The notes below the pieces were generated by a model. It searched no databases, was not told where the DNA came from, and saw only the letters and a program-made list of their open reading frames with translations. A stretch of DNA of 64,000 nt, taken from positions 310,001 through 374,000 of the forward strand of contig JAQJVL010000679.1 in NCBI GenBank assembly GCA_035578905.1. The letters are read 5' to 3'. Shown piece by piece: positions 1 to 11,004 of this stretch; within the stretch, counting starts at the first letter, position 1, and every line of letters starts with the position of its first letter. The position numbers and the translations under genes were made by a program. This DNA is from Stictocephala bisonia (lineage: Eukaryota > Arthropoda > Insecta > Hemiptera > Membracidae).

Positions 1-581
1 TTGAGATAAAATCCCCTCAAGGTAGATATTGTTTGGTTCAGTTTTAACTCGTACGATAGTAGTTATCTTGTCTATACATTTTATTGAGATAAAATCCCCT
101 CAAGGTAGATATTGTTTGGTTCAGTTTTAACTAGTACGATAGTAGTTATCTTGTCTATATATTTTATTGAGATAAAATCCCCTCAAGGTAGATATTGTTT
201 GGTTCAGTTTTAACTAGTACGATAGTAGTTATCTTGTCTATACATTTTATTGAGATAAAATCCCCTCAAGGTAGATATTGTTTGGTTCAGTTTTAACTCG
301 TACGATAGTAGTTATCTTGTCTATACATTTTATTGAGATAAAATCCCCTCAAGGTAGATATTGTTTGGTTCAGTTTTAACTAGTACGATAGTAGTTATCT
401 TGTCTATACATTTTATTGAGATAAAATCCCCTCAAGATAGATATTGTTTGGTTCAGTTTTAACTAGTACGATAGTAGTTATCTTGTCTATACATTTTATT
501 GAGATAAAATCCCCTCAAGGTAGATATTGTTTGGTTCAGTTTTAACTAGTACGATAGTAGTTATCTTGTCTATACATTTTC
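1..581. repeat. 83-bp tandem repeat, seven units
   Basis: Units start at 1, 84, 167, 250, 333, 416 and 499 and are nearly identical; the array may extend beyond the window. Each unit contains TTGAGATAAAATCCCCTCAA (a short hairpin) and TTTGGTTCAGTTTTAAC. The second part is related to sequence just after the 54-bp array at 31408-32003. Confidence 0.95.
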
Positions 582-1076
582 AATCAACTGATTGGTGTAA
601 TTAATTTGTTGAGTTGTTTTAAATAAACGCCATTTATACTATCCTACAGCAGCTATCCTTGAGTATTTTAACATTATTTAAAACACCGAAATACGTGTTG
701 TGTTATAAAACAAAACTGTTTTTAACTAATGATTTAGCATAAACTCTCTTTTGGAAGTTATTGTCATTTGATTGTTCACTAAACGTTTACTTTTGTGTTC
801 TTATATTCATCATTTTGAAACTCTACTTTGATTCTAATACTAAGCCGTGATTGTTGTTTATTTATTCTATTCTTAATTTTCTAATATGTATCAGTATTTT
901 TTGTATGCATTAACGCATGTAAAGTGATTGGAAGTGAAAAGTGCTTTATAACCTAGTGGATTAAAAAAAAAATCATTCAACTCAGTCGGGACATGTAATT
1001 TTGTTTTATTGTTACAAACCAATACAAATACATGAACCAAACGTGATATGAACTATATAGAAATTACTTTTTAAAG
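582..1076. other. AT-rich spacer, nothing recognised
   Basis: No gene, RNA or repeat recognised. Confidence 0.4.
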
Positions 1077-1221
1077 CACGGGTGTGATGTTGTCAGCAAC
1101 AATACAGCTGCAATTAGACTGTCACAGCTGGCATCAGCACCAGGCGTCAAATATATTGCATACTATACAAAAGGTAATATATTGTAAAAGCAAAATTTGG
1201 CTATTTTAATAAACCTTACAT

Positions 1222-1425
1222 CACTTGATGAAATGAAACGAGATGAGATGTGATGATATGAGACGTATGTAATGACATGAGATACGAGATGAGATATCGC
1301 ATGATGAGATTATATGAGAGGATATGTGATAAGATGAGATATGATGAGCTAATATGTGATGATATGAGATAATATGTGATGAGATGAGATGAAATAAGAT
1401 CAGATAAGATGAAATGGAATGAAAT
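1222..1425. repeat. Degenerate GATGA/GATAT simple repeat
   Basis: Purine-rich low-complexity tract built from GATGAGATATGATGAGAT-like words. Confidence 0.85.
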
Positions 1426-1619
1426 GAAAAATGACTTTATTTGGTTTAGGACTAAGCAGTCCTCTCTAACACATAATCTTTAAATAATTATGATTACTAA
1501 ATAAATGATTTCTTGTATCATTACATAATTGTAAACAACTTTGTCATTATTTTGTTAATTATTTTTTTCAGTTATACGGCTTGTTTGAAAAAATAAATAA
1601 CTGTTTCAAATGAAAGAGT

Positions 1620-1657
1620 AAAAAATAAATAAATAAATAAAAATAAACAAATAAAGT
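1620..1657. repeat. ATAA-type microsatellite
   Basis: AAATAAATAAATAAATAAA followed by imperfect copies. Confidence 0.8.
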
Positions 1658-1785
1658 GTGTCAGTAATTAAATACCATAGTTTAACTCTTAAGAACCGTT
1701 ATTGACGTCTGATGAAAATGACAAACAATATTAAAAGTTATCAATTAATAAAAGTATAATCTTAATTGCTGGAACTTAATACATT

Positions 1786-1848
1786 TCATTGTAGAGGCCC
1801 ATCCATTTCTCCCACATATACACGTGGGCCACCACCATCGTTTCGAGA
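1786..1848 (-). CDS. Candidate minus-strand terminal exon
   Basis: On the minus strand a good acceptor (TACTCTTTCTTATTCAACAG, ending at 1849) is followed by 20 open codons, SRNDGGGPRVYVGEMDGPLQ, and a TGA at 1786-1788. GC is above 50 percent in a roughly 28 percent background. This looks like the last exon of a gene whose other exons lie at higher coordinates. The phase is assumed from the only convincing open frame. I cannot link it to a family or firmly to the other minus-strand exons. Confidence 0.38.
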   Translation of the reverse strand, partial: SRNDGGGPRVYVGEMDGPLQ

Positions 1849-2549
1849 CTGTTGAATAAGAAAGAGTACTTACAATTTTAATTAGGTTTAATGAAACCTA
1901 GCAAAGCTCTCTATGAAATAAAATTAAACAGAAATTACTAAATGTGATTTTTAGTAAATGTTATTGAACATTTCAATAGACACATTCGATCACAAACTTG
2001 CCAACTTATTTATGTACAGTGATTGTAATTAAACAAATTACCCTTACCTTCAGAGTGGTAAGGTCAGTAATAGAATTAGTTCAGCAGCAAGGTTTCGTCA
2101 TGAACAGTAAGAATTGTAGATCTTTGTCGTACAGATTTATATGTGTGTGTAATTCATATTTTATCAAACATTTATAGATTATAGAATGATCTCATATGTT
2201 TGTAGGCCTTGTTTAGCTATGAGACATAATATTACCTAAGTATATTACCGAACCATTTTGTAAAAGAAAGCATTAAAAGGTAAGATTTTTATTGTCAAGA
2301 ATGATAAAGAATTAAATATTTGATTGAAAATAGTTTCAATATAAATATAATACGGTCAGGCTGAATATAGCATTCTTACTGACTGAATTAAAACGTAGTC
2401 TTAATTGATCCCTTAAGGTGGAATGTATCAGATTGCTAGAAGATAAGGTATACGATTGTATCCGAACATTATTTAATTTATAACTTAAACCATACAATGA
2501 TATCATATTTAAAATCGATATCAGTTGCCGGTATCAAATTTAAAATCGA

Positions 2550-2702
2550 TGGTGGCTCAGTGGTTAAGGCTTCGGACTGTGGAGGGCAATGTCCAAAGTT
2601 CGAATCCCCACTGAGCCAACGGTCGGTACTTCACTCGTTGAATAAAGTTCACGCATAGGCTTGCAAGCCCATGTGAACTGACGAGTGAAGTTTAAAAAAA
2701 AG
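2550..2702 (+). mobile_element. tRNA-derived SINE with a long hairpin body
   Basis: It starts with RNA polymerase III promoter boxes: A box TGGCTCAGTGG (2552-2562) and B box AGTTCGAATCC (2597-2607), inside a tRNA-like head. The body holds a strong hairpin: CTTCACTCGT pairs with ACGAGTGAAG, with an inner stem GTTCAC..GGCTTGCAAGCC..GTGAAC. It ends in a run of A. No clear target duplication is seen. A real tRNA is excluded because the acceptor stem and anticodon arm do not close. Confidence 0.7.
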
Positions 2703-2703
2703 C

Positions 2704-4130
2704 AATCAAACATTCCAATATATTTTAAAGTTTGTTCGTGAGACCATTCGATTACGAAGTAATCACTATCAAACACTCACTAAAAAACAGTAAAATTTAG
2801 TGGAATATTTAATTACTTATATCGATTCTAAATTATAATTCCAATAAGAAACGCCTCAAGAACCATGAATGATATCAGTCTTAAACGTTCATTATTTTTT
2901 TTTTCTTTTCTATGAATACACTATCTATAATGTGAGACACTTAAAGTGAAAAAACTCTTCTAAAAATGGGAATTAATAAACGGCTCTGTCTGAGGAACGG
3001 TTGACCTTAATTCTTAATAATAACTACACTCATTTACCTTAATTCATTTACCAATAATATTAACCCATATCCCTTGATCGGTGTCATAATAATGAATCAT
3101 GAATTAATAGAATCAGTAGTGTTATCGGTCTCTAGAAATCCACTCGTCAAAAAGCTCTCGATATAGACAGTTTATCATATTGTTCACAAAGCTTCTCTGT
3201 TAATAAAGCAAAAAATCTGGCTTATTTGTCGATGTTGTAATTAAGTTTAGTTAAATATGAGTGCTTTTATTTCTGAAGGTATTTGCTGCAATCTAATTAC
3301 TGAAGTGAACTGTATTAAATCCAAGTAAGTACTGAGTCAATATCTGTACTTTGATTTTGTGAAAGAAGTACCATCGTTACACGTACTTTGTTAAGACATC
3401 TTAGATAAAGCTCAGGTTACCTTTGTATTAACTGCAAAGTAAGACTTAAACCATCTACAGTGATTTCTTAGACCTCATATTATCAAATATAAATATATAA
3501 TTAATATAATATTATATGATATAAAATATTAGGCACATTATTTTAAATTATGACCAGTAATTGTCAATTACCACAGTCCAACACGTATATAATAACTGTT
3601 CTATGTAGTTATGTTAATTTACTCGTAATTTTGTGGTAAGTGAGGGATATGTTTTATACAAGTTTAGCAATGTGAAAATAAAAAATAGTAACATGCGATA
3701 GCAAAATGTAAGTACATACTTTGTCTAAAAAGTATGTATTTAGATTTTAGACAAAAATTTACTGGAGTAAGACTAGTTTACATTGTTATTTACTTTACTA
3801 TTATTTCTTTAAAGTCAACCCTAAATTGAATGTCTAAAACTAAAAAACGTTACAAAAACTATTGAAGACAAATTTAAAGCTTCAATTATGTGTTCCCATT
3901 TACCTGACTAATGTGTCAATTACCTCTGTAACATAATGCCTGTATTACTGACACTATCAAACCATGTTTTATTTTATTAGGTAGCAGGTTTTATTTTAGA
4001 TAAAACAGCTGTATTACCTAGAATATGTTTTTTTTTTTTTTATTAAATGTTGTGGCTATTTAGAATTATTATTAATTTATTCAATTGTTTGTAATATAGC
4101 GCATTAGTCTCCTGTTGCGCATTAAAATTA
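2704..4130. other. AT-rich spacer
   Basis: Apart from the SINE-like copy at 2990-3110 nothing coding is seen. The end (near 4100) has CGCATTAGTCTCCTGTTGCGCA, close to a segment near 6208 that looks like the anticodon side of a decayed tRNA-Arg-type SINE. Confidence 0.4.
2990..3110 (+). mobile_element. Old SINE-like dispersed repeat, copy 1
   Basis: Shares an ordered series of words (AACTACACTCATTTACCT, CCCATATCCCTTGATCGG, GTC..AATAATGAAT) with 17820-17930 and 23575-23685. Diverged, with no clear ends. Confidence 0.45.
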
Positions 4131-5490
4131 ATTTTTTTACGTATGCATAGAGGAACCTCTCATCAGGCATTTGCCTTAGAGGCCCTATGTTTTTACGTAT
4201 GCATGGAGGAACCTCTCATCAGGCATTTGCCTTAGAGGCCCTACGTTTTTATGTATGCAAGGTAGGAACCTCTCATCAGGCATTTGCCTTAGAGGCCCTA
4301 TGTTTTTACGTATGCATGGAGGAACCTCTCATCAGGCATTTGCCTTAGAGGCCCTATGTTTTTACGTATGCATGGAGGAACCTCTCATCGGGCATTTGCC
4401 TTAGAGGCCCTACGTTTTTATGTATGCAAGGTAGGAACCTCTCATCAGGCATTTGCCTTAGAGGCCCTATGTTTTTACGTATGCATGGAGGAACCTCTCA
4501 TCAGGCATTTGCCTTAGAGGCCCTACGTTTTTATGTATGCAAGGTAGGAACCTCTCATCAGGCATTTGCCTTAGAGGCCCTATGTTTTTACGTATGCATG
4601 GAGGAACCTCTCATCAGGCATTTGCCTTTGAGGCCCTACGTTTTTATGTATGCAAGGTTGGAACCTCTCATCAGGCATTTGCCTTAGAGGCCCTATGTTT
4701 TTACGTATGCATGGAGGAACCTCTCATCAGGCATTTGCCTTAGAGGCCCTATGTTTTTACGTATGCATGGAGGAACCTCTCATCGGGCATTTGCCTTAGA
4801 GGCCCTTCGTTTTTACGTATGCATGGAGGAACCTCTCATCAGGCATTTACCTTAGAGGCCCTACGTTTTAACGTATGCAAGGTAGGAACCTCTCATCAGG
4901 CATTTGTCCTAAGAGGCCCTATGATTTTACGTATGCATGGAGGAACCTCTCATCGGGCATTTGCCTTAGAGGCCCTATGTTTTTACGTATGCATGGAGGA
5001 ACCTCTCATCGGGAATTTGCCTTAGAGGCCCTTCGTTTTTACGTATGCATGGAGGAACCTCTCATCAGGCATTTACCTTAGAGGCCCTATGATTTTCCGT
5101 ATACAAGGTAGGAACCTCTCATCAGGCATTTGTCCTAAGAGGCCCTATGTTTTTACGTATGCATGGAGGAACCTCTCATCGGGCATTTGCCTTAGAGGCC
5201 CTTCGTTTTTACGTATGCATGGAGGAACCTCTCATCAGGCATTTACCTTAGAGGCCCTATGATTTTCCGTATACAAGGTAGGAACCTCTCATCAGGCATT
5301 TGTCCTAAGAGGCCCTATGTTTTTAAGTATGCATGGTAGGAACCTCTCAACAGGCATTTGTCCTAAGAGCCTATGTTTTTACGTATGCAAGGTGGGAACC
5401 TCTCAACAGGCATTTGTCCTAAGAGATCCTATAATTTTACGTATGCAAGGTAGGAATCTCTCAACAGGCATTTGTCCTAAGAGGCCCTAT
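4131..5490. repeat. 56-bp tandem repeat, about 24 units, hairpin-forming
   Basis: Unit GTTTTTACGTATGCATGG plus AGGAACCTCTCATCAGGCAT plus TTGCCTTAGAGGCCCTAT. Each unit is self-complementary (CCTCT..AGGC-ATTT-GCCT..AGAGG). Variants (GCAAGG, GTCCTAAGAGG) cluster towards the 3' end, so the array grew in steps. Because 56 is not a multiple of three, all frames are sampled and short ORFs appear; these are not genes. Confidence 0.95.
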
Positions 5491-7852
5491 ACAAACATAA
5501 ATGTTTTATTTCTTAATACATTTAAGTATGCTTTTCATTTAGTTTTGAGTTGGTTTTCAAGATGTTTAAATGTTAAGAAAATATATATTGTCTTATTAAA
5601 ATAAATGTATGAATTGTAACAATTACAAGAAAATAAACATTCTTTTCTATTCTATGTTACACGCCAGGACATATATCTGATAAGAATTTATTCAAACTCT
5701 GTAAAACGAGTTATGCTTAAGAAATTCACAAGTACATATAAAATCTAAGCTTGTTTGTTGAGGAACTTAGGAGACGCACGTAACTTAGAAAAGTAAACTA
5801 AATCGATTAAACAGAACATCTAAGAACTATAACCAACTAAGCTTTAATAAGAGTAAAAAATCCCAAATATTAAAGATAAGTGAGAATTTAGTGACATCCT
5901 TGAACAATTGAAACTATATTTTTGCATTTATACAGTTTATTTGGCATGTAATATTACGAACTAGCTATGATCAAATTAAAAGTAATAAGATACTGTGCTA
6001 TGTATACACTTCCTACGACCTACTTAGCATCGTTTAAAGATATAACATGAAAAGCTAATTTATAACTACATATTATAACTGATAATATAACATTAAAACG
6101 GAGCTAAAATATAACCAATATAATTTAAAGGAAAAATAATTATTTATATTTAAGATAAAAGTATGATTTTTTGCAAGAAGAAATAGTCTAATGGCTTGTA
6201 AGATAACGTATTCGTCTCCTGTTGCGCACTTGTAGCAATATACTGTACAGTATATATATTTTATTATATATAGAAACATTTATAGTGACTATGATTTCAG
6301 CAGTATTACCAGTTTTATTTATTATTTAAAATATGATTTATTACGTATGGCGAAATGTATATAATATTTTAACAATAAATAAATATTTATAAGATAAGGT
6401 TAATATTAAGTACCAAGGTAAATTATAACTTTTTATATAAAACCAACATTTAATAAAATTAATCAGATTTAATTTATTTAAAACCTAATTTCCTTTTTAT
6501 TGTCAATAAGTTCTGCCGTTTATTTATACTTTTCGCAAAAAGATTTAAGCTTTTTTATTCTGTCACAGTTTTTGCTCAAATAAGATTTTGCAATAACCTT
6601 TAAATCAATGATAGTGTACAAACCCATTTAAATAATTTTTACTTATAGTACAATTAATTACAGTACAATATTAAACTGAATGTGAGCATAAATTATTGAT
6701 TCACAGAATCAAGATCTAGTTATCTTTTAACCAGGAATGATGAATGGCGTTTCGTGCTGGCCATTCTCAGACAAGGTCATGCTATGTAAGGGTCACGTTC
6801 TGTACATAGTTATAGATCCTATCACACAACTATTATGTTTGTAAATACAGTTTTTAACGTTAGCTATATTCATCCATTTAAAATCCTATGGTAATTCCCT
6901 GATTAACATAGAGACTTGTTGTATTAAGTGATTTCTCTCACTGTATTAATATGTCTCACATGTCTCTTGTGTGCAATCGCTTCAATATTTTACGAGAATT
7001 AACAACCTGGCATTTTTTTGCTGTGATATTTGGATTACCCATAATTCATAAACTGTTATATTTCTGGGAAGGTTAAAATTGATTCTTTTACTGTATATTT
7101 TAGGATTTTCCAAAACAATCGTGATAATACAAAAATAATCTAATTTGACGTAGCATATCAAAGATGAATCATGTTAAACTTTTAAATTTTCAACATTTCA
7201 AGAAAGTACTGACTTTCTTATGCAGCATCTTTTTTAAAGTAAGTGTTAACAAATACAGACATTAATGATATGTTTATCTGTGCACACTTATTTTATTCTT
7301 TAAGAGACATTCTTACAAAAAGATCAAGTAATTTCATTCAGTCAATTTAGAAACTAACATTTTATTTTCTTATTATTCTTAATAAACACAAACAAATCTG
7401 CAACGTTTGTACAATTCTTTAAATACACGAACGATACAAAAATTTGTTATTTAAATAAAAAAGCCTTTAGATGATTTGAGTGAATTAGGCGTAAAATAAA
7501 ATACCACTTAATATGTAAATAACTTAAGTTTTACTCAACAATCTTTGAATTGGCCATATTAACTTTCGCGCTTATGTTTTTTTTTCATTTTATTAATGCT
7601 TTATTAATACCCAAATCCCACCTTTCTCATTTACTTGTAAGAAAATATATAAACGAAAAATTATTAAATGTATGATTTGCTAATTTATATTAAATGTAGT
7701 TTAAAATAAAATGAGGTAAAAACGTAATTGTGGATCTAGATTTAAAAGTGTACTGCCTCTTTCTCTCTTACGAGGAAGCCCTTAAGAAACGTACTCCTGA
7801 GATTACCTTTTATTTATATTTTATACTTTCACATTATATTTCCATTATTACT
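5491..7852. other. AT-rich spacer
   Basis: No gene recognised. 6185-6240 resembles a decayed tRNA-Arg-type head (TAGTCTAATGG … TCGTCTCCTGTTGCGCA). A 51-nt AG..GT-bounded segment at 6735-6785 is open in two frames but too short to call. Confidence 0.35.
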
Positions 7853-8310
7853 GCTAGCTGATGTCTGCCTTACAGCTATACAACATTGTCATTATTGCTA
7901 GCTGATGTCTGCATTACAGCTATACAACATTGTCATTATTGCTTGTTGATGTCTGCATTACAGCTATACAGCATTGCCATTATTCCTAGCTGATGTCTGC
8001 CTTACAGCTATACAACATTGTCATTATTGCTAGCTGATGTCTGCATTACAGCTATACAACATTGTCATTATTGCTTGTTGATGTCTGCATTACAGCTATA
8101 CAGCATTGCCATTATTCCTAGCTGATGTCTGCCTTACAGCTATACAACATTGTCATTATTGCTAGCTGATGTCTACCTTACAGCTATACAACACTGTCAT
8201 TATTGCTAGCTGATATCTGCCTTACAGCTATACAACATTGTCATTATTGATAGCTGACATCTGCCTTAAAGCTATACAACATTGTCATTATTGCTAGCTG
8301 ATGTCTGCCA
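7853..8310. repeat. 44-bp tandem repeat, about ten units
   Basis: Unit GCTAGCTGATGTCTGCMTTA plus CAGCTATACAACATTGTCAT plus TATT. Variants recur every three units (132 bp), as with CTTGTTGATG at 7941 and 8073. The last unit runs into a LINE fragment whose edge shares GCTAGCTGATGTCTGCC, so the array appears to derive from the LINE tail. Confidence 0.92.
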
Positions 8311-8560
8311 CAATGAGTGGTGTAGCCTCTTGAATGGAAACACCCTTCTCACGCAGAGCATCCTTTACTTCTTTCAACAACTTCCTTCTTCTATTCCTTC
8401 CCACCACTCAGTCGTCTTTAAAAATCTGTAGGAGCCTTGTTGGTGGCAAGCCTTGTTGAACATGACCAACCATCTCAAGTGTTGTTCCTGGACGACGTCT
8501 GATATGGGCTTAACATTTAAGGAGCTTCTGATGTCAACATTTATAACTCTCTATTCTAGT
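8293..8560 (-). mobile_element. Degenerate LINE 3' end
   Basis: Read on the minus strand, residues such as KPISDVVQEQHLRWLVM, then a Trp/Lys-rich stretch, resemble the C-terminal region of non-LTR reverse transcriptases (the RLRWLGHV-type motif). Frameshifts and stops are present. The tandem array at 7853 begins exactly at its 3' edge. Confidence 0.5.
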
Positions 8561-9169
8561 ACTATTTTCTATTTTACTTAGGAACATCATTTGCATTGTT
8601 TGGAATTTATTTTTGTGATTTTTTTGTTAATGACCATAACTCACATCCATAAGTTCCATATATTTCCATGTTCAACATCTGTTTTAAAAGGTATTCAACA
8701 ATTACTTTCAAAACGGAAACAGATACATGTACTAGCCTACTATCTAGAAGTAATCCAATCCATCGATATAAAACGTGCGTTCGTAATAGTGAATATCTTA
8801 ATTACCAACTATTTGTAGCAAATATTATTTGCTTTCAACTTGGAAACCACTCTAAAAACCTGTAAAAAAACATTGACTTGGCTGATTGGTCTTAGAGAAA
8901 TTGTGTTAATTTTTACAATTTACTTTGCTACTTATTAATTCTTACTACATCTATATACCATAATTTACGTGTTCTATTTTGGTTCTTGTTTTTGTTTATA
9001 GCAATGTATGTAGTGCTTGATACTAAATCCATTTTGGTTTTGAAGATAAATTATGTACAATGGTGTAGATTACATAACCAAGTACATTACAATGTAATTT
9101 GTCACTCTCAAGAACAATTCCATAATGAAGATATTGAAACTTGTACATATGCCATTTTATTTGTTCAAA

Positions 9170-9240
9170 ATTATTTGTATGAGCCGCAGCTCTCGAGACA
9201 GAAACTAACCTCTGTGGTGCTTAATGAAAGCAATGCAAGG
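9170..9240. repeat. Dispersed repeat with GAGCCGCAGCTC, copy 1
   Basis: TGAGCCGCAGCTCTCGAGAC and AACTAACCTCTGTGGTGCTT match 40250-40312 with few changes. Identity unknown; probably a transposon fragment. Confidence 0.6.
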
Positions 9241-9519
9241 TGGTGATTCATTTTTTTTACCATGAACCAGGTACTTTTTATTCAATTCGCAGCTATTCAC
9301 CTTAACTGATGTAATATTCACCTGTGAGTCTTCCAATGTCCTGTCGGAATGTTAAAGATCGGAATTTAAGCATTTAAAAACATACACACTTGATAACTGC
9401 AGTAAATCTCAATTAAACAAATTTTAATTTATTCTTATCATTTACAAAATATTTTACACTGAAAACATAATACTAAATAAAGTTATATAATCATAGTTAT
9501 TTTCCATCAGTCTTATATA

Positions 9520-10392
9520 CTGGGTTGGGCAAAAGTCTGGAGTATATTTATTATTTTTTTAACTTTTGAAGGAAATGCAATGAAACTTTGTAGTTATGTA
9601 CATTTCCCTATACCAAACACTTAGACATGTTTTACTTCTTTTCGCATAGCCAGGGAATAGCCCATGAAGTAAGTCTTAAACATTTTAAATGTAAGCCGCC
9701 TATCTCGAGTTATACCTCACATTAAAGGTCCTTGTTTGTAAAACACAAGAGTGCAAACCTGTGGTCAAAAGGATGAGCCATTCAGAAAATATAGCATCTC
9801 AAAGAATTTTATGTCATATAACTAATACTGCTTAAGAACAAGGATAAGATAGTTATTATCTATTGTTGCGTAGACCTATAATATAATTGACCGAATAAGA
9901 GAAATTAATTCATTTTCGCAAAGAAATATTAAATAAATTATTATAATACTCGTTAAAAGGGTTTTAATAATATTTCTTATTTTATTTTTCTTAAATAACA
10001 TTATTATTTTTATAACGCAGTCTTTGGCTACGATTGTTAACAATCAACAACATACTCAACAAAAGGGACCTCAAAATCTTAAATAAATAGGTATGAAGAA
10101 TTGGTAATTTTACACTAAATTCTTTGAGTGGTTGTATTTTCTGACTGGGTCATTCTTTTGACATTAGGTATGCACTTTTGTATTTTACAAACACCTTTAA
10201 AATGAGGTATAACTCAAGTAGGCTTACATTTAGAATGTTTAAGACTTCCTTCATGAGCCCTAGCTAAACGAAAAACAAGTAAAATATGTCTACTTGTTTG
10301 GTATACGAACATGTACATAACTACAAAGTTTCATTGTATTTCTTTCAATAGTTTTAAAATTAATAAATACATTCCAGACTGTTACCCAACTC
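9520..10392. mobile_element. MITE with about 250-bp terminal inverted repeats
   Basis: The left arm (CTGGGTTGGGCAAAAGTCTGGA…) is matched in reverse at the right end (…TCCAGACTGTTACCCAACT). The arms share long segments such as AATGAAACTTTGTAGTTATG and its complement near 10320. TA-rich flanks and the terminus suggest a Tc1/mariner-type element. No transposase. Confidence 0.8.
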
Positions 10393-10460
10393 ATATATTA
10401 TCAATTTAACTATAATAATTTTTTTTATATTATATAGTTAATCCTCTTAAAGTCAAAATA

Positions 10461-10509
10461 AAAAATAATCCTCTTAAAGTCATTTATTGACTTTAAGAGG
10501 ATTATTTTT
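10461..10509. repeat. Perfect hairpin
   Basis: AATCCTCTTAAAGTCA, a short loop, then TGACTTTAAGAGGATT. The same word occurs once more just upstream at 10441. Confidence 0.85.
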
Positions 10510-10745
10510 ACACGAAAAACCTTACATTTTTACAATTATTACTTGAAAATAAGTAACTGTTATAATTCACCTAATATTCTATATTTTTAAATTAAATACC
10601 TCCAAATATGATTCAGACAATACAAAATACCAGAAACCAAGTTCTAGAAACTAAGTTCTAAAAATGAACTATAAATGAAGATAAAGTTGTTTCATAAAAG
10701 TGAGTCAACGTACAACTTGTAATAACCAGTGGCAATATCTGTGCT

Positions 10746-10880
10746 ACCACATATGAACAGTTAAACAGTTGTTCAGGGGTAGTTGGGGTTACAAACATGA
10801 ACGGCCTTGTCCACACGATCCAATTACACAAACCACTTTGGCCAGGTTGGTTTGTTCTCTCAATCCGGGCTTCAGTGACC
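10746..10880 (+). repeat. Dispersed 135-bp repeat, copy 1
   Basis: About 95 percent identical to 58012-58146 (for example AGTTAAACAGTTGTTCAGGG and CACTTTGGCCAGGTTGGTTT). Probably part of a mobile element of unknown type. A TA microsatellite follows. Confidence 0.85.
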
Positions 10881-10951
10881 TATCTACTGTATACTAATGT
10901 ACTTCTCCTTCTTCGGTTCATGTTAGATCTGGGGAAATTGGGGAAATGTTA

Positions 10952-10954
<3 letters not shown>

Positions 10955-11002
<48 letters not shown>
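10955..11002. repeat. TA microsatellite
   Basis: About 23 perfect TA dinucleotides. Confidence 0.95.

Positions 11003-11004
<2 letters not shown>

Noticed and set aside
4424..5604. Several 68-95 codon frames
   Set aside because: All are readings of the 56-bp tandem repeat in different frames.
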